From an uncultured Eubacterium sp. (GTDB lineage Bacteria > Bacillota > Clostridia > Lachnospirales > Lachnospiraceae): 20,534 nucleotides of DNA. The notes under the pieces were generated by a model. It did no database searches. It had not been told where the DNA came from and saw only the letters and a program-made list of their open reading frames with translations. Shown here piece after piece: positions 6,816 through 16,524 of this stretch. The translations under genes were made by a program, and so were the position numbers. Position 1 is the first letter of the stretch. Each line of letters opens with the position of its first letter. The stretch spans positions 1-20,534 of the forward strand of contig NZ_CAKRAS010000052.1 in assembly GCF_934295145.1 (NCBI RefSeq), written 5' to 3'.

Positions 6816-7175
6816 ATGCGAATGATGCATATAACAATTATGACAAAATGTCTGAACGAATCCATTCAGTTTTATGAAGAACAGGCAGGGCTTACCATTC
6901 TGCGGGATATGCGCGACAACCCGGAACACCAGATTGTGTTTATGGGAGATAAATCCGGTGGAACCTGCGTAGAACTGGTAAACAATCCCACAGCCGCTTA
7001 CTACGGCGGCGGTATTTCCATAGGATTCGAAGTCGAAGACATCGACAAAGAATATACAAAAAAAGAAGCTGACGGCTTAAAACCGGGACCAATGATCTCC
7101 CCGAATCCACATGCCCGCTTCTTCTTTGTAAAAGATCCAAACGGCGTAGACATCCAATTTGTACACGAAGACTAG
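6816..7175 (+). CDS. VOC-fold (glyoxalase/bleomycin-resistance superfamily) protein
   Basis: A 119-residue protein with the two beta-alpha-beta-beta-beta modules of the vicinal oxygen chelate fold: MMHITIMTKCLNESIQFYEE, then CVELVNN, ISIGFEVEDID and the closing ARFFFVKDPNGVDIQFV. Compared with glyoxalase I, the metal ligands H5 and E53 are kept. The second-module histidine is apparently replaced (S68) and the final glutamate is Q114, so it is unlikely to be a true GloA; a different small-molecule enzyme or binding protein is more likely. It sits 13 bases after ltaE with a strong AAGGAGGAG site and is probably co-expressed. Its substrate is unknown; processing of the acetaldehyde from the aldolase would be speculation. 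Confidence 0.9.
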   Translation: MRMMHITIMTKCLNESIQFYEEQAGLTILRDMRDNPEHQIVFMGDKSGGTCVELVNNPTAAYYGGGISIGFEVEDIDKEYTKKEADGLKPGPMISPNPHARFFFVKDPNGVDIQFVHED

Positions 7176-7256
7176 CGTGCAGTGATTCTAAAAAAATGAC
7201 TGCGAAATGGCACAAATTTGGCTGTATAAAACTGCGAAAAATTTTGTCGTGTAAAT

Positions 7257-7314
7257 AAAAATCGGGGACTCTGTTCTCTACCAAACGGTAAAGAACAGAG
7301 TCCCCGATTTTTTT
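7257..7314. terminator. Long bidirectional terminator between convergent operons
   Basis: A perfect 17-bp stem pairs 7261-7277 with 7292-7308 and is extended by an inner tacc/ggta helix. It is flanked by an A-run at 7257-7260 and a T-run at 7308-7314. It can stop both the ltaE-VOC transcript (plus) and the ABC exporter transcript (minus). Confidence 0.92.
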
Positions 7315-7365
7315 GATAAATAATTTTAACTTATCACATTGCAAATCTTGCGAAAAAGCGCAAAT

Positions 7366-9114
7366 TTAATGTGCAAACTGACTATTGTACAGGTTATAAT
7401 AAAACCCTTTCTTTGCCAACAGTTCCTCATGACTTCCCTGCTCAATAATACTTCCATCCTTCATCACCAGAATCCGATCCGCATTCTGAATTGTAGAAAG
7501 CCGATGTGCCACAATAAAGCTGGTTCTTCCTTTCATCAGTTTTGCAAAGGCATCCTGAATCTTGATCTCCGTTCTCGTATCAATGGAAGAAGTCGCCTCA
7601 TCCAGAATCAGCATCGGCGGCTGACAAAGCATTACCCTGGCAATGGAAAGCAGCTGTTTCTGTCCCTGTGAAAGGCTTCCACCATCCTCTCCGATCACGG
7701 TATCATAACCATCGGACAGACGCCTGATAAATCCATGTGCATGACACGCTTTCGCTGCTGCGATCACTTCCTCATCCGTTGCATCCGGACGGCCCATGCG
7801 GATATTATCCCGGATTGTTCCGGCCTGCAGCCAGGTATCCTGCAGCACCATACCATAATTTGCACGCAGACTGTGACGTGTCACATGGCGGATATCCTGA
7901 TCTTCCACACTGACAGAACCGGAATTGACATCATAAAAGCGCATCAACAGATTGATCAGCGTTGTTTTTCCACATCCTGTCGGTCCAACGATAGCAATGG
8001 TCTGACCTGGTTTTACATTCAGATTCAGGTTTTCAATCAGTTTCTGATTCGGCACATAAGAAAAATCAACATCTTTCAGATCTACTTTTCCATCAACGTC
8101 CTGCAGCACAACTGCATCCGCATCATCCGGAATCTCTGCATCTTCCTCAATCAGTTCAAAAATACGGGCCGCGCAGGCCAGCGCATTCTGTAACTCTGTG
8201 ATAACACCGGAAATCTCATTAAACGGTTTTGTATACTGATTTGCATAACTTAGGAAACAGGAAAGTCCTCCGACTGTCATGCCACCAGCGATGACGCTGA
8301 GTGCGCCTGCCAGTGCAACTCCCGCATACACGATACTGTTTACAAAACGGGTACACGGATTTGTCAGGGATGAGAAAAATGTTGCCCGCAGGGAACATTT
8401 CTGTAACCGTCCATTGATCTCGTCAAACTGCTCCATCGCCTCATCTTCATGGGAAAATGCCTGTACGACTTTCTGGTTTCCAACCATCTCATCAATGAGC
8501 GCTGTCTGTTCTGCTCTCGTTTCTGACTGCAGACGAAACATATCATAAGTTTGTTTCGCGATAAATCTTGCTACAAACAATGAAATTGGTGTCAGTCCGA
8601 CTACCACCAGTGTAATGCCCGGATGAATGGTCAGCATAAAGATCAGCGTACCAATGATTGTGACCACACCGGTAAAAAGCTGGGTAAATCCCATCAGAAG
8701 TCCATCTGCAAACTGATCTACATCCGCGATAACACGGCTCACGATCTCACCGTAAGAATGTGCATCCAGATAGCTCAACGGCATTTTCTGAATTCTGGCA
8801 AATGCCTGATTTCGCACATCCCGCACTACCTGATAGGTTACTTTATTATTGATGGTATTCATGATCCACTGCAATACCGCAGTGATTGCTGCCAGAATAC
8901 CGATCTCAACCAAAAGTTTTACAATATTTGCAAAATCTACGTTTTTCCAGTCAACGATAAAGTCAATGGCACGTCCCACCAGAATTGGAATATACAAAGT
9001 CAGTGCCACTGTCACGGCTGCCAGAATAATGGAAGCCGCCATCCAGAAACGGTAAGTTCCGATATAGTGAAGTACTTTTTTAAATGTATTCATCTGTGAT
9101 TCAGATTTTTTCAT
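7366..9114 (-). CDS. ABC exporter half-transporter, subunit with the complete catalytic site
   Basis: A 582-residue type IV exporter half: six membrane helices over residues 1-320, then the nucleotide-binding domain. Walker A GPTGCGKTT (K383) and Walker B MLILDEATSS (D505, catalytic E506) are intact, while the signature is LSQGQ instead of LSGGQ, as in the TM288/YheH type of heterodimeric multidrug exporters. With the upstream partner it should form one competent ATP site (its own Walker motifs with the partner's SGGQ) and one degenerate site. Its ATG overlaps the partner's stop codon (TAATG at 9114), so the two are translationally coupled. The transported substrate is unknown; drugs, lipids or peptides are all possible. 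Its stop lies about 50 bases from the bidirectional hairpin at 7261-7308. Confidence 0.95.
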   Translation of the reverse strand: MKKSESQMNTFKKVLHYIGTYRFWMAASIILAAVTVALTLYIPILVGRAIDFIVDWKNVDFANIVKLLVEIGILAAITAVLQWIMNTINNKVTYQVVRDVRNQAFARIQKMPLSYLDAHSYGEIVSRVIADVDQFADGLLMGFTQLFTGVVTIIGTLIFMLTIHPGITLVVVGLTPISLFVARFIAKQTYDMFRLQSETRAEQTALIDEMVGNQKVVQAFSHEDEAMEQFDEINGRLQKCSLRATFFSSLTNPCTRFVNSIVYAGVALAGALSVIAGGMTVGGLSCFLSYANQYTKPFNEISGVITELQNALACAARIFELIEEDAEIPDDADAVVLQDVDGKVDLKDVDFSYVPNQKLIENLNLNVKPGQTIAIVGPTGCGKTTLINLLMRFYDVNSGSVSVEDQDIRHVTRHSLRANYGMVLQDTWLQAGTIRDNIRMGRPDATDEEVIAAAKACHAHGFIRRLSDGYDTVIGEDGGSLSQGQKQLLSIARVMLCQPPMLILDEATSSIDTRTEIKIQDAFAKLMKGRTSFIVAHRLSTIQNADRILVMKDGSIIEQGSHEELLAKKGFYYNLYNSQFAH

Positions 9115-10928
9115 TACGCACTTACCTCCTCGGAATTTTTCTTGTACTGGGAATTATAAATCTCCTGATATACTTCGCAGGAATCCATCAGTTCCGCATG
9201 GGTTCCGATTCCCACTACCGCTCCATCATCCAGCACCACGATCTTGTCCGCGTACTGAATGGAAGAAGTTCTCTGGGAAACGATAAATAACGTCGGTTTT
9301 TGCTTCATGGCACCGATGGCCATACGAAGTGCCGCATCTGTCGCAAAATCCAGCGCGGAGGAACTGTCGTCCAAAATCAAAATCTCCGGTTTTTTTACAA
9401 GCGCACGGGCAATGGTCAGTCGCTGACGCTGTCCGCCGGAGAAGTTCTTACCGCCCTGCTCCACTTCAGTATCCAGACCGTGTTCTTTCTTCATGACCAC
9501 GTCTTTCGCCTGGGCAATCTCCAGTGCCTCAAACATCTCCTGTTCCGTCGCATCCGGTTTGCCCCACTGCATATTGGAACGGATCGTGCCTGCAAACAAC
9601 ACTGCTTTCTGCGGAACAACACCAATCTTATCTCTTAACTCTGTCAGACCGTAGTCACACACATTTTTTTCATCCACATAAACCGCGCCAGAACTGCAGT
9701 CATAAAAACGCGGGATCAGATTTACCAACGAAGATTTACCGGATCCGGTTCCGCCGATGATGCCGACAGTCTCTCCCGGGCGAACCTTCAGAGAAATATC
9801 GCTGACCGCTTCCTGTGCGGCTTCCGGATAACGGATGCCAGCATGCTCAAAAACAACGCTGTATCCTGACGTGTTTCCTGCATGTGTTCCATCATCATGA
9901 CGTTCTCCCGTCACATTTATTCCATTAGCTTTCGCATCAGAAACTCCTGTTTTTTCCTCAGAATGTGCTGTTCCATCTTTGATGGACGGCTCCAGCTCAA
10001 GTACAGACTGAATACGATTACCACAAGCCACAGATTTTGTAATGTTGATGATCAGGTTTGCCAGCTTGATCAACTCCGTCAGAATCTGAGACATGTAATT
10101 GTACAGTGCCACAACTGCACCCTGTGTGATGATCCCCATATCTACGCGGATCGCACCAACCCAGATCAGTGCAATGATCGCCACATTGATAATGATGTAA
10201 GTCAGAGGATTCAATAACGCGGAAATACGTCCCACAAACTTCTGTGTATCGGTCAACACCTGATTCTGTTTGCGGAATTTCTCTTCCTGCTCCTCTTCCT
10301 TACAGAATGCACGCAGAACACGGACACCGGTCAGATTTTCTCTGGTCAGGCCAAGTACCTTATCCAGGCGGTTCTGTACTTTTCGATACAGCGGGATACA
10401 CGCCAGCATAACACCAAATACGACAACTGCCAGTGCCGGAATACCTACCGCAAATACCAGCGCAGCCTTTACATCAATGGTGAATGCCATAACCATGGCT
10501 CCAATTACGACAAAGGGGGAACGCAGCAACAGGCGCAGCGTAAGGTTTACCCCATTCTGCACCTGATTCATATCACTGGTCATACGTGTGATCAGTGTCG
10601 ATGTTCCCTGTGTATCCAGCTCTGCATAGGACAGTTTCTGGATATGTGCGAACAGTACGTGACGGATTTTTGTGACGAATCCAACTGCCGCCTTTGCCGC
10701 AAAATACTGTGCCGTGATGGAAAATGCCAGACCGATCAGTCCAAGTAAAACAAGAACGAGGCACATCTTTACGACGTAGCCCCGATCATGATTTCCGATA
10801 CCGGTATCGATGATGGCCGCAACTACCAGAGGCACAAACAATTCCAATGTCGCCTCCAGCAATTTAAACAGCGGCCCAAGCACCGACTCTTTTTTGTAAT
10901 CTTTCAAATAACGAAGTAACTTTTTCAT
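9114..10928 (-). CDS. ABC exporter half-transporter, subunit with the degenerate Walker B
   Basis: A 604-residue partner of the downstream exporter half. It has six membrane helices, then Walker A GGTGSGKSS (K398), a canonical signature FSGGQRQRL, and Walker B EILILDDSSSALD, in which the catalytic glutamate is replaced by D521. This matches the TM287/YheI class, whose degenerate site binds ATP without turning it over efficiently. Odd feature: the linker between membrane and ATPase domains (around 325-365) carries a hydrophilic insert of some 35 residues rich in D, E, G, T and H, absent from the partner. It is first of the pair and lies 64 bases after the deacetylase gene, so all three may share a transcript. 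Start: ATG 10928 behind GGAGAGAG. Confidence 0.95.
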   Translation of the reverse strand: MKKLLRYLKDYKKESVLGPLFKLLEATLELFVPLVVAAIIDTGIGNHDRGYVVKMCLVLVLLGLIGLAFSITAQYFAAKAAVGFVTKIRHVLFAHIQKLSYAELDTQGTSTLITRMTSDMNQVQNGVNLTLRLLLRSPFVVIGAMVMAFTIDVKAALVFAVGIPALAVVVFGVMLACIPLYRKVQNRLDKVLGLTRENLTGVRVLRAFCKEEEQEEKFRKQNQVLTDTQKFVGRISALLNPLTYIIINVAIIALIWVGAIRVDMGIITQGAVVALYNYMSQILTELIKLANLIINITKSVACGNRIQSVLELEPSIKDGTAHSEEKTGVSDAKANGINVTGERHDDGTHAGNTSGYSVVFEHAGIRYPEAAQEAVSDISLKVRPGETVGIIGGTGSGKSSLVNLIPRFYDCSSGAVYVDEKNVCDYGLTELRDKIGVVPQKAVLFAGTIRSNMQWGKPDATEQEMFEALEIAQAKDVVMKKEHGLDTEVEQGGKNFSGGQRQRLTIARALVKKPEILILDDSSSALDFATDAALRMAIGAMKQKPTLFIVSQRTSSIQYADKIVVLDDGAVVGIGTHAELMDSCEVYQEIYNSQYKKNSEEVSA

Positions 10929-10992
10929 AATGTTTCAACTCTCTCCTGCCACAGTTTTCCCCTTCGACTCCCCAATGAACCTTTCATCATGA

Positions 10993-12468
10993 TTAATTAT
11001 TTACGCCATGATGAACCGGTATGGTATCCTTCGAAATCGGATAGAAGGAATAACCGTTGTTTTTTCCATACGTGATAATACTCTGCAATGCATCTGCGGA
11101 TGTCTGCTTTGCAGATGTATCATGCATCAGTACTACGTTATTACGATTTTGCTTAAATCCACTGGTTACATTTGCAATAATCTGATTTGCCGGACGGTTA
11201 TTTCTTTCTGCATCACCGGATGACACGTTCCAGTCCATATACATCATTCCATCATCTGTCACTGTCTGTACCAATTGTGACATAACACCTGCACAGTACT
11301 TTTTGCTGACTGTATTGGAACTTCCACCCGGGAAACGAATAACAAAGGCATCGTAACCGGTATCTTCTTTTAATTTATTTTTCAGCTTGTTGATATTTTC
11401 CATAAAAGCATCTTTGGAAGTATAAATCTGACTGTAATCATGGGAATAACCATGAATTCCAATGGTGTGTCCCTCGTCGATCATACGCTGAATGATCGGC
11501 AGTTTATCTTCATCATAATCGCAGATAAAGAAGGTCGCCTTGATGCCGTTTGCTTTTAAGGTATCCAGCACCCGCACAGTTACATCGGAACTCGGACCAT
11601 CATCAAAGGTCAGATAAATAGAGCTGCCCATATTCTGTTCCACCTTCTCCACTGTCACTTTTCGTGTCACCTGAGAAGTATTTCCGCTGGAATCCGTTGC
11701 TGTATATGTCTCAGTATACGTATCCGCACGATAGACATCCACATATCCTGATTTTACCACATTCGCTGTAATGTCACCATCTCTGTCATCCACAGCAGTT
11801 ACACCCGGATCCTCATATTTTTCCTGCTCTTTGATAGTTATTTCAGCGTCCCCGTTTAAGGTGATCTCCGGAGCTGTCACATCCCGGATTATAACTTCAC
11901 GGTCGGCTTCCCCTGTGTTTCCATGGCTGTCCGTTGCCTCATAATGCACTTTCATGGTGTAATCGTTTGTCTGCTCTTTTGTGATCTTAATGTCTTTTGA
12001 CACATCACCATCACAGGCATCGACTGCAGATGCACCGCTTTCCTGATATTCTTCAAAATTGTCTACCACAACTTTCGCATCACCGTTTAAGGTAATCACC
12101 GGACCGGTATGATCAACAACTTCCACATTACGCTGCCTGGACACTTTTCTCTTCTTATATTTCAGCTTATATTCTACATGATACATACCAAGTTTGGACG
12201 TGTCCACGTTACTGGTAGTTACCACCAGGTCACTGATATCCTCATCCTTCACCGTTGCCTTTGCGCCGGGATCGGTAAATTCACTTCCACACTCCACTTT
12301 CATATCTTCCTCACCATTCAGTGCGATGACCGGACTGCCTCCCACCAGCGGACTGATAGCAAGTATAAAAATACAAAGCCCAATCAGCACCAGCACCGCT
12401 GCGCCCATCAGGCGTTTTTCCTTTTCATTTTCGAAAATTCTATTTATGATCGCTCTGCTTTTATCCAT
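10993..12468 (-). CDS. Membrane-anchored polysaccharide deacetylase with three DUF5011/Ig-like repeats
   Basis: A 491-residue protein: a short cytoplasmic N-terminus, one membrane helix (LMGAAVLVLIGLCIFILAIS), then three Ig-like DUF5011 modules opening with SPVIALNGEED, GPVITLNGDAK and APEITLNGDAE and carrying DGDV/DGDI turns. A C-terminal NodB domain follows with all five motifs: TFDDGPS (D289/D290), GIHGYSHDYS (metal histidines), RFPGG, DWNVSSGD and VLMHDT. It is expected to de-N-acetylate peptidoglycan or another wall glycan outside the membrane, which commonly lowers lysozyme sensitivity; the exact polymer is not shown. I chose ATG 12468 because AGGGAA lies seven bases upstream; a TTG at 12474 is possible but too close to that site. 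A 9-bp inverted repeat (10983-10991/11007-11015) straddles its stop codon. Confidence 0.93.
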   Translation of the reverse strand: MDKSRAIINRIFENEKEKRLMGAAVLVLIGLCIFILAISPLVGGSPVIALNGEEDMKVECGSEFTDPGAKATVKDEDISDLVVTTSNVDTSKLGMYHVEYKLKYKKRKVSRQRNVEVVDHTGPVITLNGDAKVVVDNFEEYQESGASAVDACDGDVSKDIKITKEQTNDYTMKVHYEATDSHGNTGEADREVIIRDVTAPEITLNGDAEITIKEQEKYEDPGVTAVDDRDGDITANVVKSGYVDVYRADTYTETYTATDSSGNTSQVTRKVTVEKVEQNMGSSIYLTFDDGPSSDVTVRVLDTLKANGIKATFFICDYDEDKLPIIQRMIDEGHTIGIHGYSHDYSQIYTSKDAFMENINKLKNKLKEDTGYDAFVIRFPGGSSNTVSKKYCAGVMSQLVQTVTDDGMMYMDWNVSSGDAERNNRPANQIIANVTSGFKQNRNNVVLMHDTSAKQTSADALQSIITYGKNNGYSFYPISKDTIPVHHGVNN

Positions 12469-12650
12469 TTTCAATTTCCCTTAGTATCTCCTTTTATCAT
12501 ATGCATCAAACGGGTTTTCATGCCCGCAACCTATCATAGCATAGTTTCGAAAAAAAAATCTTTAAGTTTGTGTTAATTTTTATGAATAAAATCTGGCATT
12601 TTGTGCAGCTATTTCCAATGTGGATACAACTGTGCGTCCCGGACAAACTC

Positions 12651-14024
12651 TTATCCCGAAATGTAGGAAATCGCTTCCCTTACGTTTGACACACCTATTA
12701 ACTGTATGCCATCGGTGCGCACTTCATCGGTCAGTGACACTTTCGGCAGGATGCATGTTTTGAAACCAAGTTTTTTCGCCTCCTGTACCCGCTGTTTTGC
12801 CATATTCACCGCGCGCACTTCGCCGCTCAGTCCCACCTCACCGAAGCAGATGGTTTCATCGGATATGGCAAGTTCCCGATAACTGGACACGATTGCCAGC
12901 ACGATACCCAGATCGATGGCCGGCTCATTCATGCGAATGCCGCCTGCGATATTTACATATGCATCACAGGTGGAAAGCGGAATTCCAGCTCTTTTTTCCA
13001 ATACCGCCATCAACAGGTTGACACGATTTAAATCCGCGCCTGCAGCTGTTCTGCGGGGCAGACCAAATCCAGTTTTACACACAAGCGCCTGGATTTCCAG
13101 CAGGATCGGCCGTGTTCCTTCGATAGAGCAGGTCACAATGGAGCCGGAAGCTCCTTCCGGGCGTCCATTCAGCATATACTCTGACGGATTTTTCACTTCC
13201 ACCAGTCCCACCTGCTGCATTTCGAACACACCAATCTCATTTGTGGAACCGAAACGGTTTTTAACACTGCGCAAAATTCGATATGCCGCATGGCGGTCTC
13301 CCTCGAAATAAAGCACGGTATCCACCATATGTTCCAGCACGCGCGGACCTGCCACGACGCCTTCCTTCGTCACATGTCCTACGATAAAGATCGTGATTCC
13401 AAGGGATTTTGCCAGTTGCAGCAAAAGTGCCGTCGCCTGGCGCACCTGGGAAACACTGCCTGGTGCGGAGTTGACGTCCTCACTGTACATGGTCTGAATA
13501 GAGTCGATGACTACCACCCGTGGTTTCTTTTTACGCAGCACGGATGCAATATCGGACAGATTTGTCTCACAGAACAGTTCCAGTGAGTCTGTAAATGTTC
13601 CAATACGTTCCGCGCGGATTTTGATCTGCTGCGGAGATTCCTCTCCGGAAATATATAACACGCTGTGATGCGCGTCTGCCAGATTTTTACACACCTGAAG
13701 CAGAAGCGTGGATTTTCCGATACCCGGATCACCGCCCACAAGTACCAGAGACGCCGGAACAATTCCGCCGCCGAGTACCCGGTCCAATTCCCCGATTCCG
13801 GTAGTAAACCGCTCCTGATCCGTCATTTCTACCTTTGAAAGCGGAAGTGGTTCTGCCACATTGCTCATTCTCCGGCTGCTCACGCTGACACTGGCATGCT
13901 TTTCTTCGGCCGGTTCCTCCACAAAGGAGTTCCATTCCCGGCAGCCCGGGCACTGTCCCATCCATTTTGCAGACTCATAACCGCACTGCTGGCAGAAAAA
14001 AATTGTTTTTTTTGCTTTCGCCAT
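12651..14024 (-). CDS. radA: DNA repair protein RadA/Sms
   Basis: A 457-residue protein of normal length. It has the N-terminal zinc finger C11-x2-C14...C25-x2-C28, the RecA-like core with Walker A GGDPGIGKST (K104) and Walker B-type VVIDSIQT, the RadA-specific KNRFG motif at 255-259, and a C-terminal Lon-protease-like domain (RRTAAGADLNRVNLLMAVLEKRAG...). It acts as a DNA-unwinding, branch-migration ATPase in recombination and repair. It is the last gene of the GntR-clpC-radA unit, 38 bases after clpC. A clpC-radA pairing is standard in Firmicutes, usually with ctsR-mcsAB in front; here the regulator is GntR-type instead. I see no clear terminator directly after its stop. Confidence 0.98.
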   Translation of the reverse strand: MAKAKKTIFFCQQCGYESAKWMGQCPGCREWNSFVEEPAEEKHASVSVSSRRMSNVAEPLPLSKVEMTDQERFTTGIGELDRVLGGGIVPASLVLVGGDPGIGKSTLLLQVCKNLADAHHSVLYISGEESPQQIKIRAERIGTFTDSLELFCETNLSDIASVLRKKKPRVVVIDSIQTMYSEDVNSAPGSVSQVRQATALLLQLAKSLGITIFIVGHVTKEGVVAGPRVLEHMVDTVLYFEGDRHAAYRILRSVKNRFGSTNEIGVFEMQQVGLVEVKNPSEYMLNGRPEGASGSIVTCSIEGTRPILLEIQALVCKTGFGLPRRTAAGADLNRVNLLMAVLEKRAGIPLSTCDAYVNIAGGIRMNEPAIDLGIVLAIVSSYRELAISDETICFGEVGLSGEVRAVNMAKQRVQEAKKLGFKTCILPKVSLTDEVRTDGIQLIGVSNVREAISYISG

Positions 14025-14062
14025 ATTTATTTCTTATGTCTCCTTACATCGATACCAAAAAA

Positions 14063-16510
14063 CTAGGAAAATATAATTTCGTCTTTTTTGACACGAACGT
14101 TCACCGTTGTGCCTTTTTTAATCTCACCGGACAGCAGCGCATCGGCCAGGGAGTCCTCCAGTTTTGTCTGGATCATACGACGTAACGGACGCGCTCCGTA
14201 TTTCGGATCGTATGCTTTATCTACAATGTACTGGCGCACTGCATCCGTGATCTTCAGTTCAATACCAAGCTGTTCACAGCAGCGCTGCTGCAGTTCTTTT
14301 GTCATAATTCCAACGATCTTCTTCATATGTTCCTTTGTCAAAGCATGGAATACAATGACCTCATCAATACGGTTCAAAAATTCCGGTTTGAAAATACGGC
14401 GCACTTCTTCCATAACGTTGGATTTCATCCGGTTATAATCCGCTTTTTCGTTCTGCTCCGTCGCAAAGCCCAGTTTTTTCGGCTCAATGATGGACTGTGC
14501 CCCTGCATTGGATGTCATGATGATGATCGTATTTTTGAAATCTACTTTTCTACCCTGCGCATCTGTGATATGTCCGTCGTCCAACACCTGGAGCAGTACG
14601 TTAAATACATCCGGATGCGCTTTCTCGATCTCGTCAAATAAAATGACAGAGTACGGGTGACGGCGTACTTTTTCACTGAGCTGTCCACCCTCTTCGTATC
14701 CCACATAGCCTGGAGGGGATCCGATCATTTTGGACACGCTGTGCTTCTCCATATATTCGGACATATCCACGCGGATCATGGCATCTTCCTGACCAAAAAC
14801 TTCCTCTGCCAGTGCTTTGGAAATTTCTGTTTTTCCGACCCCTGTCGGTCCGAGGAACAGGAAAGAACCCACCGGTCTGGATGGATCTTTCAAACCGACT
14901 CTGCCTCGTCTCACTGCCTTTGCCACTGCGGAAATTGCCTCATCCTGCGCAATGACACGTTTGTGCAGAGCTTTTTCCAGACGCTGCAGACGGGCTGCCT
15001 CGCCCTCGGTCAGACGTTTCACCGGGATATGGGTCCAGTCGGACACCACATCCGCCACTTCGTTTTCGCCCACCAGAATCTTTTTATTGCGCATGCTGCG
15101 GCGGTATCTTGCAAGTGCGGTGTCATAAGCATTCTGTTTCTGTTGTTTTTTCCTGCGGATTTCTCCTGCCTGCACCAAATCACCTGTTACGATAGCATCC
15201 TCTAACTGTACATCCATGTCAAACAGTTCTGTCTTCATCTGCTCTAACTGCACTGGTTTATCCAATGTTCCCACATGTGCTTTGGAAGCAGCCTCGTCCA
15301 TTAGGTCAATGGCTTTATCCGGCAGAAAACGGTCATTAATATAACGCTCAGAGAATTCCGCTGCTGCCCGCAGACCATCCTCTGTGATGGTTACATGATG
15401 ATGTTTTTCATACTGTGGGCGCAGACCACGCAAAATCTCCACAGTCTGCTCCACACTCGGTTCCTCTACGGTCACCGGCTGGAAACGACGCTCCAGCGCG
15501 GCATCTTTTTCTATGTGCTTGCGGTATTCCTGAATGGTTGTGGCGCCGATGATCTGAATCAGTCCCCGGGATAATGCCGGTTTCATGATATTTGACGCAT
15601 CCAGCGCTCCCTCCGCACCACCGGCACCAATGATCGTATGCAGTTCATCAATAAACAGTATCTCATTTTCTGCCTGCTGCACTTCCTGCATGATGCCTTT
15701 GATACGCTCCTCAAATTCACCGCGGTACTTTGTGCCGGCCACCATACCGGATATATCCAGCGTCAGGATTCGTTTCTCCTGCAGATGCTCCGGTACCGCG
15801 CCTGCGGCCACCCGGGCTGCAAGCCCTTCCACAATGGCTGTTTTTCCCACGCCCGGCTCCCCGATCAGGCACGGATTATTTTTTCCACGACGGCTCAGGA
15901 TCTGGATCAGACGCTGGAGTTCCTCCACACGTCCGATCAATGGATCCAGCTCGCCATTTGCTGCGCGGGCCGTCAGATCTGTGGTATACGTATCAATCAG
16001 TGTATTTTTTCCTGCCTCCGCACGTTTTCCGGTACGGAACTGCTTGCTTTCCTCGCGGGAATACATGTTTTCTTTGCCCATAGCGGTCAAAATATCGGTG
16101 TACATCTTTCCCAGATTGACATTCATGGCGATCAGAAGCCGTGTTGCGGCACTGATCCGATGCTCCATAATGGAAAAGAGCAGATGCTCCGTTCCCACCT
16201 CTTCACTGTCAAACCGCTCAGCAGCCGCATAAGCCCCGTCAATAATCTCCTGGCTTTCCGGTGTGAGGAACTCTTCTTCTGATCCTGTCTCCGGCTCTCC
16301 CGGCAGCGCGATTTCATGGATCATGGCCAGAATATCCTCACGATTTACCGATAACTGCTGCAACACCTGAGCTGCAACGCCGTGCTCTTCCAGCAGAAGT
16401 CCCGCCAGCAGATATTCACTTCCCATGCGGGTCTGATTTTCCCGCTCTGCCAGCTGCTTAGCCAGACGCATGGCTTTGCGGGCCTGTCTGGTAAATCCTT
16501 TAAATTGCAT
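14063..16510 (-). CDS. clpC: ATP-dependent Clp protease ATP-binding subunit ClpC
   Basis: An 815-residue HSP100 unfoldase of normal length. It has a double Clp_N domain (about 1-145), a first AAA+ module with Walker A GEPGVGKT (K223), a coiled M-domain near 400-470, and a second AAA+ module with Walker A GPTGVGKT (K560). The LGF tripeptide at 680-682 is the ClpP-docking loop, so it should feed unfolded substrates into ClpP. The C-terminal D2-small domain is complete (KYGARPLRRMIQ). It begins 14 bases after the GntR gene and so shares its promoter. ClpC of Bacillus works with the adaptor McsB and MecA; neither is encoded nearby. Confidence 0.98.
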   Translation of the reverse strand: MQFKGFTRQARKAMRLAKQLAERENQTRMGSEYLLAGLLLEEHGVAAQVLQQLSVNREDILAMIHEIALPGEPETGSEEEFLTPESQEIIDGAYAAAERFDSEEVGTEHLLFSIMEHRISAATRLLIAMNVNLGKMYTDILTAMGKENMYSREESKQFRTGKRAEAGKNTLIDTYTTDLTARAANGELDPLIGRVEELQRLIQILSRRGKNNPCLIGEPGVGKTAIVEGLAARVAAGAVPEHLQEKRILTLDISGMVAGTKYRGEFEERIKGIMQEVQQAENEILFIDELHTIIGAGGAEGALDASNIMKPALSRGLIQIIGATTIQEYRKHIEKDAALERRFQPVTVEEPSVEQTVEILRGLRPQYEKHHHVTITEDGLRAAAEFSERYINDRFLPDKAIDLMDEAASKAHVGTLDKPVQLEQMKTELFDMDVQLEDAIVTGDLVQAGEIRRKKQQKQNAYDTALARYRRSMRNKKILVGENEVADVVSDWTHIPVKRLTEGEAARLQRLEKALHKRVIAQDEAISAVAKAVRRGRVGLKDPSRPVGSFLFLGPTGVGKTEISKALAEEVFGQEDAMIRVDMSEYMEKHSVSKMIGSPPGYVGYEEGGQLSEKVRRHPYSVILFDEIEKAHPDVFNVLLQVLDDGHITDAQGRKVDFKNTIIIMTSNAGAQSIIEPKKLGFATEQNEKADYNRMKSNVMEEVRRIFKPEFLNRIDEVIVFHALTKEHMKKIVGIMTKELQQRCCEQLGIELKITDAVRQYIVDKAYDPKYGARPLRRMIQTKLEDSLADALLSGEIKKGTTVNVRVKKDEIIFS

Positions 16511-16524
16511 ATTACTTCCTCCAA

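Noticed and set aside
10983..11015. 9-bp inverted repeat over the stop codon of the deacetylase gene as a terminator
   Set aside because: It has a long 15-base AT-rich loop and no T-run on the minus strand; a chance or minor mRNA structure is more likely.
14817..16282. Plus-strand frames of 100-215 codons opposite clpC
   Set aside because: They are antisense to a fully conserved ClpC coding sequence and show no start signals.
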